A stretch of 10,704 bases of DNA, from the NCBI GenBank assembly GCA_005776735.1, contig SXOM01000313.1, positions 1 through 10,704 on the forward strand, read 5' to 3'. The position numbers and the translations under genes are program-made. Below are positions 1 to 6,855 of this stretch, one piece after another (the first letter of the stretch is position 1; every line of letters begins with the position of its first letter). The notes beneath the pieces are model-generated. The model was not told where the DNA came from and ran no database searches. It saw only the letters and a list, made by a program, of their open reading frames with translations. The stretch comes from Pseudomonadota bacterium (GTDB lineage: Bacteria > Myxococcota_A > UBA796 > SXON01).

Positions 1-54
1 CGCGGCGCGCCGACGATCCCGCCGCTCGACGCGGCCGGTCGCGGCGCGCCGCCC
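1..54. repeat. GC-rich spacer after the SGNH-B stop, with a 12-bp direct repeat
   Basis: This left-edge spacer lies just downstream of the SGNH-B stop codon. The 12-mer CGCGGCGCGCCG occurs twice, at 1-12 and 40-51. The second copy lies within a perfect 12-bp palindrome at 41-52 (GCGGCGCGCCGC), starting three bases past the stop. A short GC hairpin here could help end the operon transcript, but no T-tract follows it on the minus strand, so calling it a terminator would be a guess. No gene is visible in these 54 bases. Confidence 0.4.
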
Positions 55-975
55 TCAGCGTGGGTCGGCCACCATCGGTTGCAGGGCGAGGCCGACCGCC
101 TCGGTGATGACCGCGCGGCCGCGAGCCGTGTAGTGCACGTCGTCGACGAAGCCCCCGTCGGGCGGCGGCGGGCTGACCACCGTGGCCCCGAGCTCGGTGA
201 GACGCCGATGCACCTGGTCGCGCTCCGCGCGGTGCGCCGCGGCCACGTCGGGGTTCAGCGGCAGCTCGACGAACAACAACGGCGTGTCCCGCTCGGCGCT
301 GAGCTCGACGATGCGGCGGACGAAGTGCCACGGAGCATCGGCCCGGTCTCGCTTGGGCGCCTTCCACCTCCGCTCGGGCGTGGCCGTCGCCGCCATCGCC
401 CGCGCGCCGACCGCGGTCCACACCCGGTTGGCCAGGTAGGGGCGATTCCGGTAGAACAACGACGTGCGCCGTGCGTAGAGGTCGGCGACGCACCCCGGGT
501 CGGTGCACGCCCAGAACGCCACCTCGCGCATCGAGTACAGGTCCATCAGGTCCATCGTCTGGGACTGCCACGTGAGCGTGGGGATCGAGAGGTCGCCGGG
601 CGTGTAGACCAGCACCACGCCGTCGACGAGCTCGGGGTCGAGGGCCCGCCGCAGCGTGAGGTACCAATCCATCGGCCCCGCCCCGGGCGCGCTGAGGCTG
701 TGCACCCGACCCGCAGCGCCGAGCGCACGCTCCAGCGGCGGGCGGTCGAGCGCCTGGTCGGCGATGCAGGTGCCGAAGACCAGGACGTCGGCAGCGTCGG
801 CGCGCAGGGTGGCGCGCGCGTGGTCCAGCTTGCCCATCAGCTCGCCGGGCGCGGTGTAGGCGACGCGCACACCCACCTCCAGCGCCAAGAGGCACATGCC
901 CACCACGCACGCGGCGACCCAGGCGGGCAACGTGCGGCGGGCGGGCTCAGAACTGGAAGTAGATGAACTGGACAT
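55..975 (-). CDS. SGNH-B: membrane-anchored SGNH/GDSL-like protein with Cys at the nucleophile position
   Basis: A 306-residue protein, last gene of the minus-strand operon. A Ser-rich N-terminus and an Arg pair lead into one membrane segment (about residues 17-38), so the rest is probably periplasmic. The block I motif is FGTC (67-70), putting Cys70 where the nucleophilic Ser of GDS normally sits. A block II-like Gly follows at SAPGAG (95-100). The block III region reads YTPGDL (124-129), without the usual Asn. The C-terminal DDVH (278-281) supplies the Asp/His pair of DxxH. Cys157 and Cys162 could form a disulfide. The ATG at 975 overlaps the MBOAT gene by 29 bases and keeps the whole membrane anchor; an internal ATG at 897 would cut that segment. 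An SGNH partner beside an AlgI-type MBOAT is a known arrangement (AlgJ/AlgX style), so acyl transfer to a glycan is the likely role. The substrate is unknown, and an inactive binding protein is the main alternative. Confidence 0.82.
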   Translation of the reverse strand: MSSSSTSSSEPARRTLPAWVAACVVGMCLLALEVGVRVAYTAPGELMGKLDHARATLRADAADVLVFGTCIADQALDRPPLERALGAAGRVHSLSAPGAGPMDWYLTLRRALDPELVDGVVLVYTPGDLSIPTLTWQSQTMDLMDLYSMREVAFWACTDPGCVADLYARRTSLFYRNRPYLANRVWTAVGARAMAATATPERRWKAPKRDRADAPWHFVRRIVELSAERDTPLLFVELPLNPDVAAAHRAERDQVHRRLTELGATVVSPPPPDGGFVDDVHYTARGRAVITEAVGLALQPMVADPR

Positions 976-2317
976 CGTAGGTGGAGGCGAGCAGGGCGGT
1001 GGCGGTGGCCACGAGCGCGAACCCGACCGCCTGGAGCGCGCGCGGGAGGCGGTGGACCACCAGGGTGTCGCCGTAGCGCTCCTGGGGGAGCTCCACCACG
1101 AGCACACTCGCGGCGAGCACGACCATGAGGCTCAGGTGTGCAACGTCGGCCCCCGCGGGGGCCACTCCGGCGAAGACGCGCGCGAGCAGCTCGCCGATGT
1201 GGCCCAGCGAGTGCGCGCGGAAGAGGAAGAACCCGAAGACCGTCACGTGGAAGGTGCCGACCGCCAGCGCCCACGCCGGCAGCGGCGGGCGCGGCAGGCG
1301 CCGCCCCAAGACCAGGGCGGCGCCGTGCCACGCACCCCACAGGAGAAACGTCCAGTTTGCGCCGTGCCACAGGCCGCCGAGCACCATCGTCGCCATCAGG
1401 TTGAGGTCGGGCCGCCGCCGATTGCCGCCGAGCGGCACATACAGGTAGTCCCGCAACCACTGGCTCAACGACACGTGCCAGCGGTGCCAGAGCTCGCGCG
1501 GTGACGTCGCGAAGAACGGACGGCGGAAGTTCTCGAGCAGCTCCACGCCGAAGAGCTTGCCGAGGCCCCGGGCGATGTCGGAGTAGCCCGAGAAGTCGCA
1601 GTAGATCTGCCAGGTGAAGGCGTAGGACGCCAGGAGCACACCGAACCCGCTCGAGGTCGGCGAGTCGAACGCCCGCGCCACGACCGGCGCGAGGTTGTCG
1701 GCGACGACATCCTTCTTGAACAAGCCCCACACGAGCAGCCACGCCGCCCCCGAGAGCTGCTCGGACGTGGGCCGACGCATCGGGTCGAGCTGCGGCAACA
1801 GGAGCGCCGACCGCTGGATGGGGCCCGCCACCATGTGAGGGAAGAACGTGATGAACAGCAGGAAGTCGCCGAAGTGGCGCACCGGGGGGAGCTCGCGCCG
1901 GTACACGTCGACCGCGTAGCCGATGGCCTGGAACGTGTAGAAGCTGATGCCGACGGGGAGCACCAGCTCGACCACCGGCACCGCCGCCTCGAGGCCGGCC
2001 GCGGACAGGCCCGCGTTGAGCTGGGCGCCGAAGAACCCGAGGTACTTGAAGACCGCGAGCGTGCCGAGGTTCGAGACCACCGACACGGTGAGGAGCAGCC
2101 GCCGTCGGCCCTCGGCGACCCGGTCCATGCTGCGGGTGAGCGCCCAGTCCAGCGTGGTCGTGGCGAGCAGGAGCCCGAGGAAGCCGAGGCTCCACCACCC
2201 GTAGAAGACCAACGACGCCAGGAGCACCCACCACCGCCCCACCCGCAAGGGGAGCGCCCGCCACAGCGGGTACACCACCAGCATGAAGACGAAGAAGACG
2301 GGGGAGTCGAACAGCAC
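947..2317 (-). CDS. MBOAT-family O-acyltransferase, AlgI-like
   Basis: A 456-residue polytopic inner-membrane protein of the AlgI type, which moves acyl groups from a cytoplasmic donor to extracytoplasmic polysaccharide. The N-terminus (LFDSPVFFVFMLVVYPLW) is typical of AlgI proteins and supports the GTG start at 2317. Family signatures occur in order: LPVGISFYTFQ (120-130), FPHMVAGPI (159-167), DFSGYSDIARGLGKLFG (241-257), the RELWHRWHVSLSQWLRDYLY block (274-293), and GGLWHGANWTF (314-324) with His318 at the position of the family's catalytic His. A second conserved His is in WGAWHG (His331). The C-terminus FIYFQF is also usual for the family, so the gene looks intact and full length. The start lies 42 bases after the MP1 stop, and the end overlaps SGNH-B. 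No clear Shine-Dalgarno is seen. The acetylated substrate cannot be named: alginate is not implied, since no alginate polymerase or epimerase is present here. Confidence 0.95.
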   Translation of the reverse strand: MLFDSPVFFVFMLVVYPLWRALPLRVGRWWVLLASLVFYGWWSLGFLGLLLATTTLDWALTRSMDRVAEGRRRLLLTVSVVSNLGTLAVFKYLGFFGAQLNAGLSAAGLEAAVPVVELVLPVGISFYTFQAIGYAVDVYRRELPPVRHFGDFLLFITFFPHMVAGPIQRSALLLPQLDPMRRPTSEQLSGAAWLLVWGLFKKDVVADNLAPVVARAFDSPTSSGFGVLLASYAFTWQIYCDFSGYSDIARGLGKLFGVELLENFRRPFFATSPRELWHRWHVSLSQWLRDYLYVPLGGNRRRPDLNLMATMVLGGLWHGANWTFLLWGAWHGAALVLGRRLPRPPLPAWALAVGTFHVTVFGFFLFRAHSLGHIGELLARVFAGVAPAGADVAHLSLMVVLAASVLVVELPQERYGDTLVVHRLPRALQAVGFALVATATALLASTYDVQFIYFQF

Positions 2318-2330
2318 CGCCGGAAGTCTA

Positions 2331-2359
2331 CCGCGCGGGCCGCCGCCCCGGTCGCGCGG
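2331..2359 (-). promoter_or_regulatory. Inverted repeat between MP1 and the MBOAT gene
   Basis: Perfect 7-bp GC arms, CCGCGCG (2331-2337) and CGCGCGG (2353-2359), flank a 15-base loop. The hairpin fills most of the 42-base spacer, starts right after the MP1 stop and ends 13 bases before the MBOAT GTG. It could protect or partly terminate the transcript, or shape MBOAT translation. Such arms also arise easily by chance at this base composition. Confidence 0.3.
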
Positions 2360-4009
2360 TCACCGCTCGGGGCCGATGCGCCACGCCCACCGCGTGCCGA
2401 ACCGCGCCGGCGAGCCGAGCCGCGTCATCAGCGCGGTGGCCTCGGCGTCCTCGGCCGTGGCGTCCCACACGACGTAGCGGACACCGTGCGCGTACAGCGC
2501 GGACTCGGCGGCCGCCGCGTCCGGCGCGGCGACGGCCTCCGCGACCCACCCCCGGGTGCGCCGCAAGCTCGGCTGGTCGGGCGAGGTGAACCGGATGAGC
2601 GCGGTGGTGGCGCGGTCGGCGAGCACCGCATCGAACACGGCCGCGCCCCCCTGGCGGGCATTGTGTTGGAGCGGCAGCGCCAGGATGGCTCCCGGCGTGG
2701 GGTCGGCCTGCATCCACGCCGACAGCTCGGTGCGGAGCGGCCGGCTCTGCAGCGGCCACACCGGGTCGAGCACGCGGTGGGTGTCCCACACCCCCACGGC
2801 GGCCAGCCCCCACGCCAGCACCCCCCCCCACCGCCAGCGCGACGTCGCGCCGACCGCGCCCAACGCGAGCCCGAGGCCCGCCACCGAGATGGCGCGGTAG
2901 TACATGACACTCCGCGCCAACGGGTACCCCGCCTTGGCCAACCACAAGGCGGGGAGTCCGACCTTCGCGCCGGCGGCCGTGGTCACGTAGGCGTCGTCGA
3001 CCACGAGGAGCTCGCCGAGCGCAAAGGTCACACCGACCCCGAGGGCGACCCAGGCGAGCACCCGCCCACGCCACGCGACGAACGAGCCGAGCACCATCGC
3101 GACGAGGAGCGGTCGCCCGAGGTAGCTCACGTGGTTGGTGGCGCCCGCCTGCGTGTCCAGGTCGGCCGCCCAGAAGATGCCCGCCGGCTGCGACATCGGG
3201 GTGGGCTTGGGGATGCCCCCGGAGTTGAGCCGCCCGGCCGGCTCGAAGAGCTCGGCAGCGCCCGCCCCGGAGCTGTCATAGTACAGCTTGGCGGTGTACA
3301 ACCCGGCCGCGAGGCACGCGAGGCCGGCGCCCGCCCCGAGGAGGCTCCACCCCCACGGTCGCCGCACCGCACCGAGCGCCCACGGCACCGCCACCAGCGG
3401 CACGATGAGCGCGAAGGTGGGCTCCGAGTAGGCGGTCGCCACGCCCAACAACCCCGCCATCCACGCCCACCCCGCGCGCCGCGGCCCGTGGACCGCGCCG
3501 GTCAACGCCCACAAACACGCCGGGATCGTCCACACCTGGGCCTTGCACACCTGCCCGCCCGACAGGCTGCCGAGCAAGAACGGGCTCGTCGCGTACAGGA
3601 CCGCGACCGCCGCCGCCCCGCGTTCGTCCAGGTCGGTGGCCTTGCGCGCCAGGAGCCACGCCGCCACGGCCGCCGCCGCCGGGGTCAGGAGCACGACGAG
3701 GTTGTAGGTGCCCACCGCGCCGAGCCCCCCCTGGAGCGGCGCCGCGACCACGGCCGGGAGCGCGATCAGGCAGCGGGCCGACGCGCCGTCCGGAAAGCCC
3801 ACGCGGTCGGAGTAGACGGTGAGCGGCGCCGCGCCGCGCACCTGGTCGGCGAGGTGGTCCAGGCACCAGATGTGACCGTGGTGGAACGCCCCTTCCAAGA
3901 GCCTCCCGCGCAGATCGTGGACGAGTTGGCCATGGAACGACACGTTGACCGCGAGGGCCACGGCAACCGCGACCGCGAGGGGTCCCAGCCGCCAGGCCAA
4001 CGCCTTCAC
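2360..4009 (-). CDS. MP1: large polytopic membrane protein, GT-C-like, paralogous to MP2
   Basis: A 549-residue protein with about ten hydrophobic segments between residues 8 and 410, then a soluble C-terminal domain (about 420-549). A polar loop after the first segment contains SDRVGFPDGAS (68-78), the PxG-type loop seen in large, mostly uncharacterised GT-C-like membrane families. It is followed by a YNLVVLLTP segment (102-110) and SPFLLGSLSGGQ (142-153). A charged stretch near LARSVMYYRA (364-373) sits where related proteins have an Arg-rich re-entry motif. The tail has ADPTPGAILALPL (435-447) and GVRYVVWD (509-516), matching MP2 in position and pattern. The GTG start at 4009 overlaps the SGNH-A stop as GTGA, which implies translational coupling. 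Transfer of a lipid-linked sugar or other group on the outer face is plausible by fold resemblance, but I see no proven catalytic motif. A 9-G run on the coding strand lies at 2829-2821. Confidence 0.8.
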   Translation of the reverse strand: MKALAWRLGPLAVAVAVALAVNVSFHGQLVHDLRGRLLEGAFHHGHIWCLDHLADQVRGAAPLTVYSDRVGFPDGASARCLIALPAVVAAPLQGGLGAVGTYNLVVLLTPAAAAVAAWLLARKATDLDERGAAAVAVLYATSPFLLGSLSGGQVCKAQVWTIPACLWALTGAVHGPRRAGWAWMAGLLGVATAYSEPTFALIVPLVAVPWALGAVRRPWGWSLLGAGAGLACLAAGLYTAKLYYDSSGAGAAELFEPAGRLNSGGIPKPTPMSQPAGIFWAADLDTQAGATNHVSYLGRPLLVAMVLGSFVAWRGRVLAWVALGVGVTFALGELLVVDDAYVTTAAGAKVGLPALWLAKAGYPLARSVMYYRAISVAGLGLALGAVGATSRWRWGGVLAWGLAAVGVWDTHRVLDPVWPLQSRPLRTELSAWMQADPTPGAILALPLQHNARQGGAAVFDAVLADRATTALIRFTSPDQPSLRRTRGWVAEAVAAPDAAAAESALYAHGVRYVVWDATAEDAEATALMTRLGSPARFGTRWAWRIGPER

Positions 4010-5067
4010 TTCGGCTGGTCCACTCCCCGCAGCTCCCGCCGCACCACCTCGGCGATGCGGAGGTTTGCGGCGGGGCTCGCGTGCCGTTCGGCGGGGAGGA
4101 CCACGCGGTCGGCGGGGTCCATCTCCTCGAAGGTCGGCTCGGTGCGGATCACCTGTGCGCCATACGCCCGCGCGACCTCGGCCGCCATGTCCAGGAGCAA
4201 CGAAGCGCTCCGCGGGTCCGCGAGGTCCATCGCCGGGAGCACGAGCACCACCGGCTCGGCCTCGACCGCCTGTGCGGCACGCACGAACCAATCGAACTCG
4301 CGGACGAGGTCCTCTTCCCGGGAGAACCGGTCCAGCGGCTCGAGGACGGCCTGTCCGCGCGGCGCCATGCGCTCCGCGGTGCGCCCCGCGAGGTTGGCGA
4401 TGCGCGACCACCGGCGCAGCCCGGCCTCGGCGGGCCACCACGTCGGCGCGGCGAGCTGCTGCGGCACGGTCGCCGCGCCGAGGGGCACGGCGGGGCCGAG
4501 GTCGTTGCGGTAGAACGCGAGTACCACCACCTCGGGACGGACGACGGGGAGCTCGCGGCGCAACCACGCCACGTTCTGGTGCAGGTTGCGGCCCGGCACG
4601 CCGGCGTTGAGGACCTCCCACTCCGCCGGCAACGCCGCCTGCAGGTGGGCCGGCCAGCTCTGGTCGTCGTCGACGCCGAGCCCGAAGGTGGTGGAATCGC
4701 CGATCGCCAGCAGTCGACGGGTCGCCCCCGGCCGCGCCGGGTGGGCGCGGAAGCCGCGCGCGTCGAGCGACGCCGTCGCGGTGTGCACCAGGTCGCCGGT
4801 GACCGAGCTGCGGTACACCTGGGTGCCTCGATAGCCCGGGATCATTCCGAACCCGACCTCCGGGTCGGGGTCGGCGACGAAGACCCCCGCCGGATCCCAC
4901 GTGTGGGCGAGGTCGGACCCGTCGATCGGGCTCGCGACCCCGGCGGCGCGCATGCCGACCTCGACGAGCACCACGCCCACGACGAGACCGATGAGGACGG
5001 CAACGAAGCGGCGACCCACACGGTTCGGTAACCGACGGTCGCCCGCGACCGGAGGCCCCGCACACAC
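4006..5067 (-). CDS. SGNH-A: membrane-anchored SGNH/GDSL hydrolase-like protein lacking the DxxH Asp
   Basis: A 353-residue protein opening the minus-strand operon. From the GTG at 5067 there is a basic N-terminus, then a membrane anchor (about 21-40, ending LVEVGMR, a common SGNH anchor pattern). A DPDPEVGFGMIPGYRG segment (66-81) precedes the SGNH fold, as in many polysaccharide-locus GDSL proteins. Block I is IGDSTTFGLG (122-131) with Ser125 as nucleophile. Block II is LNAGVPGRN (153-161). Block III is FYRNDLG (185-191) with Asn188. In block V the motif is AERH (326-329): His329 is present, but the Asp three residues before it is Ala. The start at 5067 has a GAGG eight bases upstream; a GTG at 5019 (337 residues) is the alternative and has no ribosome site. 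The last four bases overlap MP1. Probable role: deacylation or acyl transfer on a surface glycan; reduced activity is possible. Confidence 0.85.
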   Translation of the reverse strand: MCAGPPVAGDRRLPNRVGRRFVAVLIGLVVGVVLVEVGMRAAGVASPIDGSDLAHTWDPAGVFVADPDPEVGFGMIPGYRGTQVYRSSVTGDLVHTATASLDARGFRAHPARPGATRRLLAIGDSTTFGLGVDDDQSWPAHLQAALPAEWEVLNAGVPGRNLHQNVAWLRRELPVVRPEVVVLAFYRNDLGPAVPLGAATVPQQLAAPTWWPAEAGLRRWSRIANLAGRTAERMAPRGQAVLEPLDRFSREEDLVREFDWFVRAAQAVEAEPVVLVLPAMDLADPRSASLLLDMAAEVARAYGAQVIRTEPTFEEMDPADRVVLPAERHASPAANLRIAEVVRRELRGVDQPK

Positions 5068-5106
5068 TCTCGACGCCTCGTTGACGGAACCGGATACCGG
5101 GGCCCG
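5068..5106. promoter_or_regulatory. Divergent spacer between SGNH-A and MP2
   Basis: Only 39 bases (87 if SGNH-A starts at 5019) separate two genes pointing apart, so promoters for both should lie here or reach into the coding ends. A TTGACG box occurs at 5081-5086 on the plus strand, but no matching -10 box is found at a usable distance before the MP2 ATG. The half-sites CCGG-TAT-CCGG (5090-5100 on the minus strand) are too short to call an operator. The regulatory role is inferred from gene layout only. Confidence 0.35.
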
Positions 5107-6852
5107 ATGGAGCGCAGCGGGCGCCGGGTCGCCGTGGCAGGGCTGGCGTGGCGCCTGGTGGCCGACGTCGTCGCGCCAGCGCTCCTGGTGGCGGGGTTGG
5201 TGCGCCACGTGGGCCGCCGGCTGCTCGGCGCCGACGACCTCGTCGCCGCCCCGTTGTACCTCACCACCGGCGACCCCAACGGCCAGGCGTGGTTCTACTG
5301 GTGGTTGCACCGCGCCGTCACCACCGGGGCCGACGTCGACCGCCCCGACGTGGTGTGCGCACCCGACGGCGTGTCCCTCGGGCACAATTTCGCCACCCGC
5401 GTCGACGCGTGGCTGGCGCTCCCGTTCTTCGCTCACCTCCCCTTCCCCGCGAGCTTCAACGCGGTCGCGCTCGCGGTGCCGGCGTGCAACACCGCGCTGG
5501 CGTGGCTCGGCCTCCGCGCGACGCGCGCGCCCGCACCGGTGGCGCTCCTCGGCGCCGCGCTGATCGGGTTCTCCGAGTACGCCCTCTTCGAGGTCGGCCT
5601 GGGTCACAACGCCAACGCGCTCGTCGGCCCGGCGGTGCTCCTCCTCGGGGCGTGGAGCGCGGTGGCGGAAGGTCGCTGGGGCTGGGCGCCGGTCGCGCTG
5701 CTCGCCGGCGCGGTCACCTTCGCCGGGTACCCGCCCTACGCGGTGGTCATCGCGCCGCTCGGCGCGGCGTGGCTCGTGGGCGAGCTCGCCGCCGGGCGCG
5801 GAAAGCGTGTTCGCATCGTGCTCACCGCGGGCATCACCGCGCTGGCGACCAGCGCGGCCGCGGTGCTGCACCTCCAGGCCTTGCACGCGCGCGGGTACGC
5901 GGAGACCGAGGTGGCCTTGACCGGCCACCGGCTCGAGATGATGATCCGCGACTCGTTGCCCTGGGGCTGGTTGTGGGCCTCGGGCACCGGCTTCAACGAC
6001 CACCACGTGTGGCTCGCCCCCACGTTGTGGATGGGGGCCGCGGTCGGCCTGCTCGGCGGGTGGCGGGGGCGGGGGTGGGTCGCGGCCGCGGCCACGTTCT
6101 GGGTGCTCTCGCTCGGGGTGGTGCTGCTCGATGCGCCCGACACCCCCCACCGGGCCGACGGGAAGTTGCTCGGCCTGCCCCTGCGTGGGTTGGTCGAGGC
6201 CGTTCCGCCGCTGGTGAACGTGCGCCCGTACCGCTTCGCGCCGTTGGTGGGCGCGGCCGCGGCGTTGGCCCTCGGCGCGTTTTCGCGGTGGGGGTGGGAG
6301 GGGCGCACCCGGCGGGGGTGGCCGCGCCTGGTCGCCTGGACCCCGACGCTCCTCGCCACGGCGCTGGCGGCACACGGCCTGCGCGTCGCGCTCGCGGACC
6401 ACGCGGCGTTGTGGTTGCAGCCGTGGAAGGTGCCGGCCGCCGTGCAGTGGTTGGCCGACACCCCCGGCGACTTCGCCATCATCGAGCTCCCCGCCGGGCT
6501 CGGCCATGCGTACGGGGCGCTCCAGCCGGTGCACGGCAAGCGCCGGTCCGAGGGCCACCACGACGTGTCCGTCGACGCCCGCCGCCGCACCGAGGCGCCC
6601 CGCGACTGCTACACGTCCGCGCTGGTGCGCGGGTTGTGGTCGCTCGAGCGCGGCGTGGCGTACCGCCCCGACGAAGCCGACCTCGCCGCGGCCGAAGCCG
6701 ACGGGTTCCGCTACGTCGTCGTCTACAGCTCGCTGTACACGAGCCAACCCGGGCTCGCGGCGCTCACCCGCCCGCACGCGGCGCTCCGCGAGGTCTTCGG
6801 ACCGCCGGTCAAGGACGACGGCGAGGTCGCGATCTACGCGCTCCGGCGCTGA
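5107..6852 (+). CDS. MP2: large polytopic membrane protein, GT-C-like, paralogous to MP1
   Basis: A 581-residue membrane protein with about ten to eleven hydrophobic segments from residue 19 to 428 and a soluble C-terminal domain (about 430-581). After the first segment the polar loop holds TTGDPNGQAWFYWW (53-66) and CAPDGVSLGHNFATR (84-98), the PxGxxxxxH-like loop of a widespread but poorly characterised GT-C-like family. LVNVRPYRFAPL (369-380) is a further family-like Arg/Phe motif. The C-terminal domain has TPGDFAIIELP (452-462), a QPVHGKRRSEG stretch (473-483) and GFRYVVVY (533-540). The overall plan matches MP1, with which it probably shares ancestry. The ATG at 5107 follows a weak GGGG and is the only start that keeps the first membrane segment. 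TTG leucine codons are frequent, unlike in the GT2 gene nearby. A glycosyltransferase role using a polyprenyl-linked sugar is inferred, not shown. The gene ends directly against the SGNH-C stop. Confidence 0.82.
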   Translation: MERSGRRVAVAGLAWRLVADVVAPALLVAGLVRHVGRRLLGADDLVAAPLYLTTGDPNGQAWFYWWLHRAVTTGADVDRPDVVCAPDGVSLGHNFATRVDAWLALPFFAHLPFPASFNAVALAVPACNTALAWLGLRATRAPAPVALLGAALIGFSEYALFEVGLGHNANALVGPAVLLLGAWSAVAEGRWGWAPVALLAGAVTFAGYPPYAVVIAPLGAAWLVGELAAGRGKRVRIVLTAGITALATSAAAVLHLQALHARGYAETEVALTGHRLEMMIRDSLPWGWLWASGTGFNDHHVWLAPTLWMGAAVGLLGGWRGRGWVAAAATFWVLSLGVVLLDAPDTPHRADGKLLGLPLRGLVEAVPPLVNVRPYRFAPLVGAAAALALGAFSRWGWEGRTRRGWPRLVAWTPTLLATALAAHGLRVALADHAALWLQPWKVPAAVQWLADTPGDFAIIELPAGLGHAYGALQPVHGKRRSEGHHDVSVDARRRTEAPRDCYTSALVRGLWSLERGVAYRPDEADLAAAEADGFRYVVVYSSLYTSQPGLAALTRPHAALREVFGPPVKDDGEVAIYALRR

Positions 6853-6855
6853 TCA
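6850..6855. other. Abutting convergent stop codons forming TGATCA
   Basis: The TGA of MP2 (6850-6852) and the TGA of SGNH-C (complement of 6853-6855) sit side by side and make the palindrome TGATCA. There is no spacer for a terminator, so transcripts from the two sides must overlap or end inside the opposing gene. Confidence 0.95.

Noticed and set aside
976..1107. N-terminal extension of SGNH-B by 44 residues
   Set aside because: It lies inside the MBOAT coding region and reads as Ser/Arg/Pro low-complexity sequence. The ATG at 975 gives a normal anchor start.
1835..4513. Long plus-strand open frame (892 codons) opposite MBOAT, MP1 and SGNH-A
   Set aside because: The translation is rich in Arg, His, Pro and Glu with no fold-like pattern, and it runs antisense across three clear genes. 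Such frames are expected at very high GC.
5021..5034. CGGTT-CGGT-AACCG inverted repeat near the SGNH-A start
   Set aside because: The arms are only five bases long, and the site lies inside the coding region if the GTG at 5067 is used. That is too weak to call an operator.
5081..5086. TTGACG as a -35 promoter box for MP2
   Set aside because: A 17-base spacer puts the -10 box on the MP2 start codon, where the sequence does not fit. The match is probably chance.
4010..6777. Upstream extensions of the SGNH-A and MP1 frames on the minus strand
   Set aside because: The SGNH-A frame is open back to 6777, antisense to MP2, and the MP1 frame back to 5065, within SGNH-A. The extensions are low-complexity Arg/Pro/Gly text. 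The hydrophobic anchor and family-like domains start only at about 5067 and 4009.
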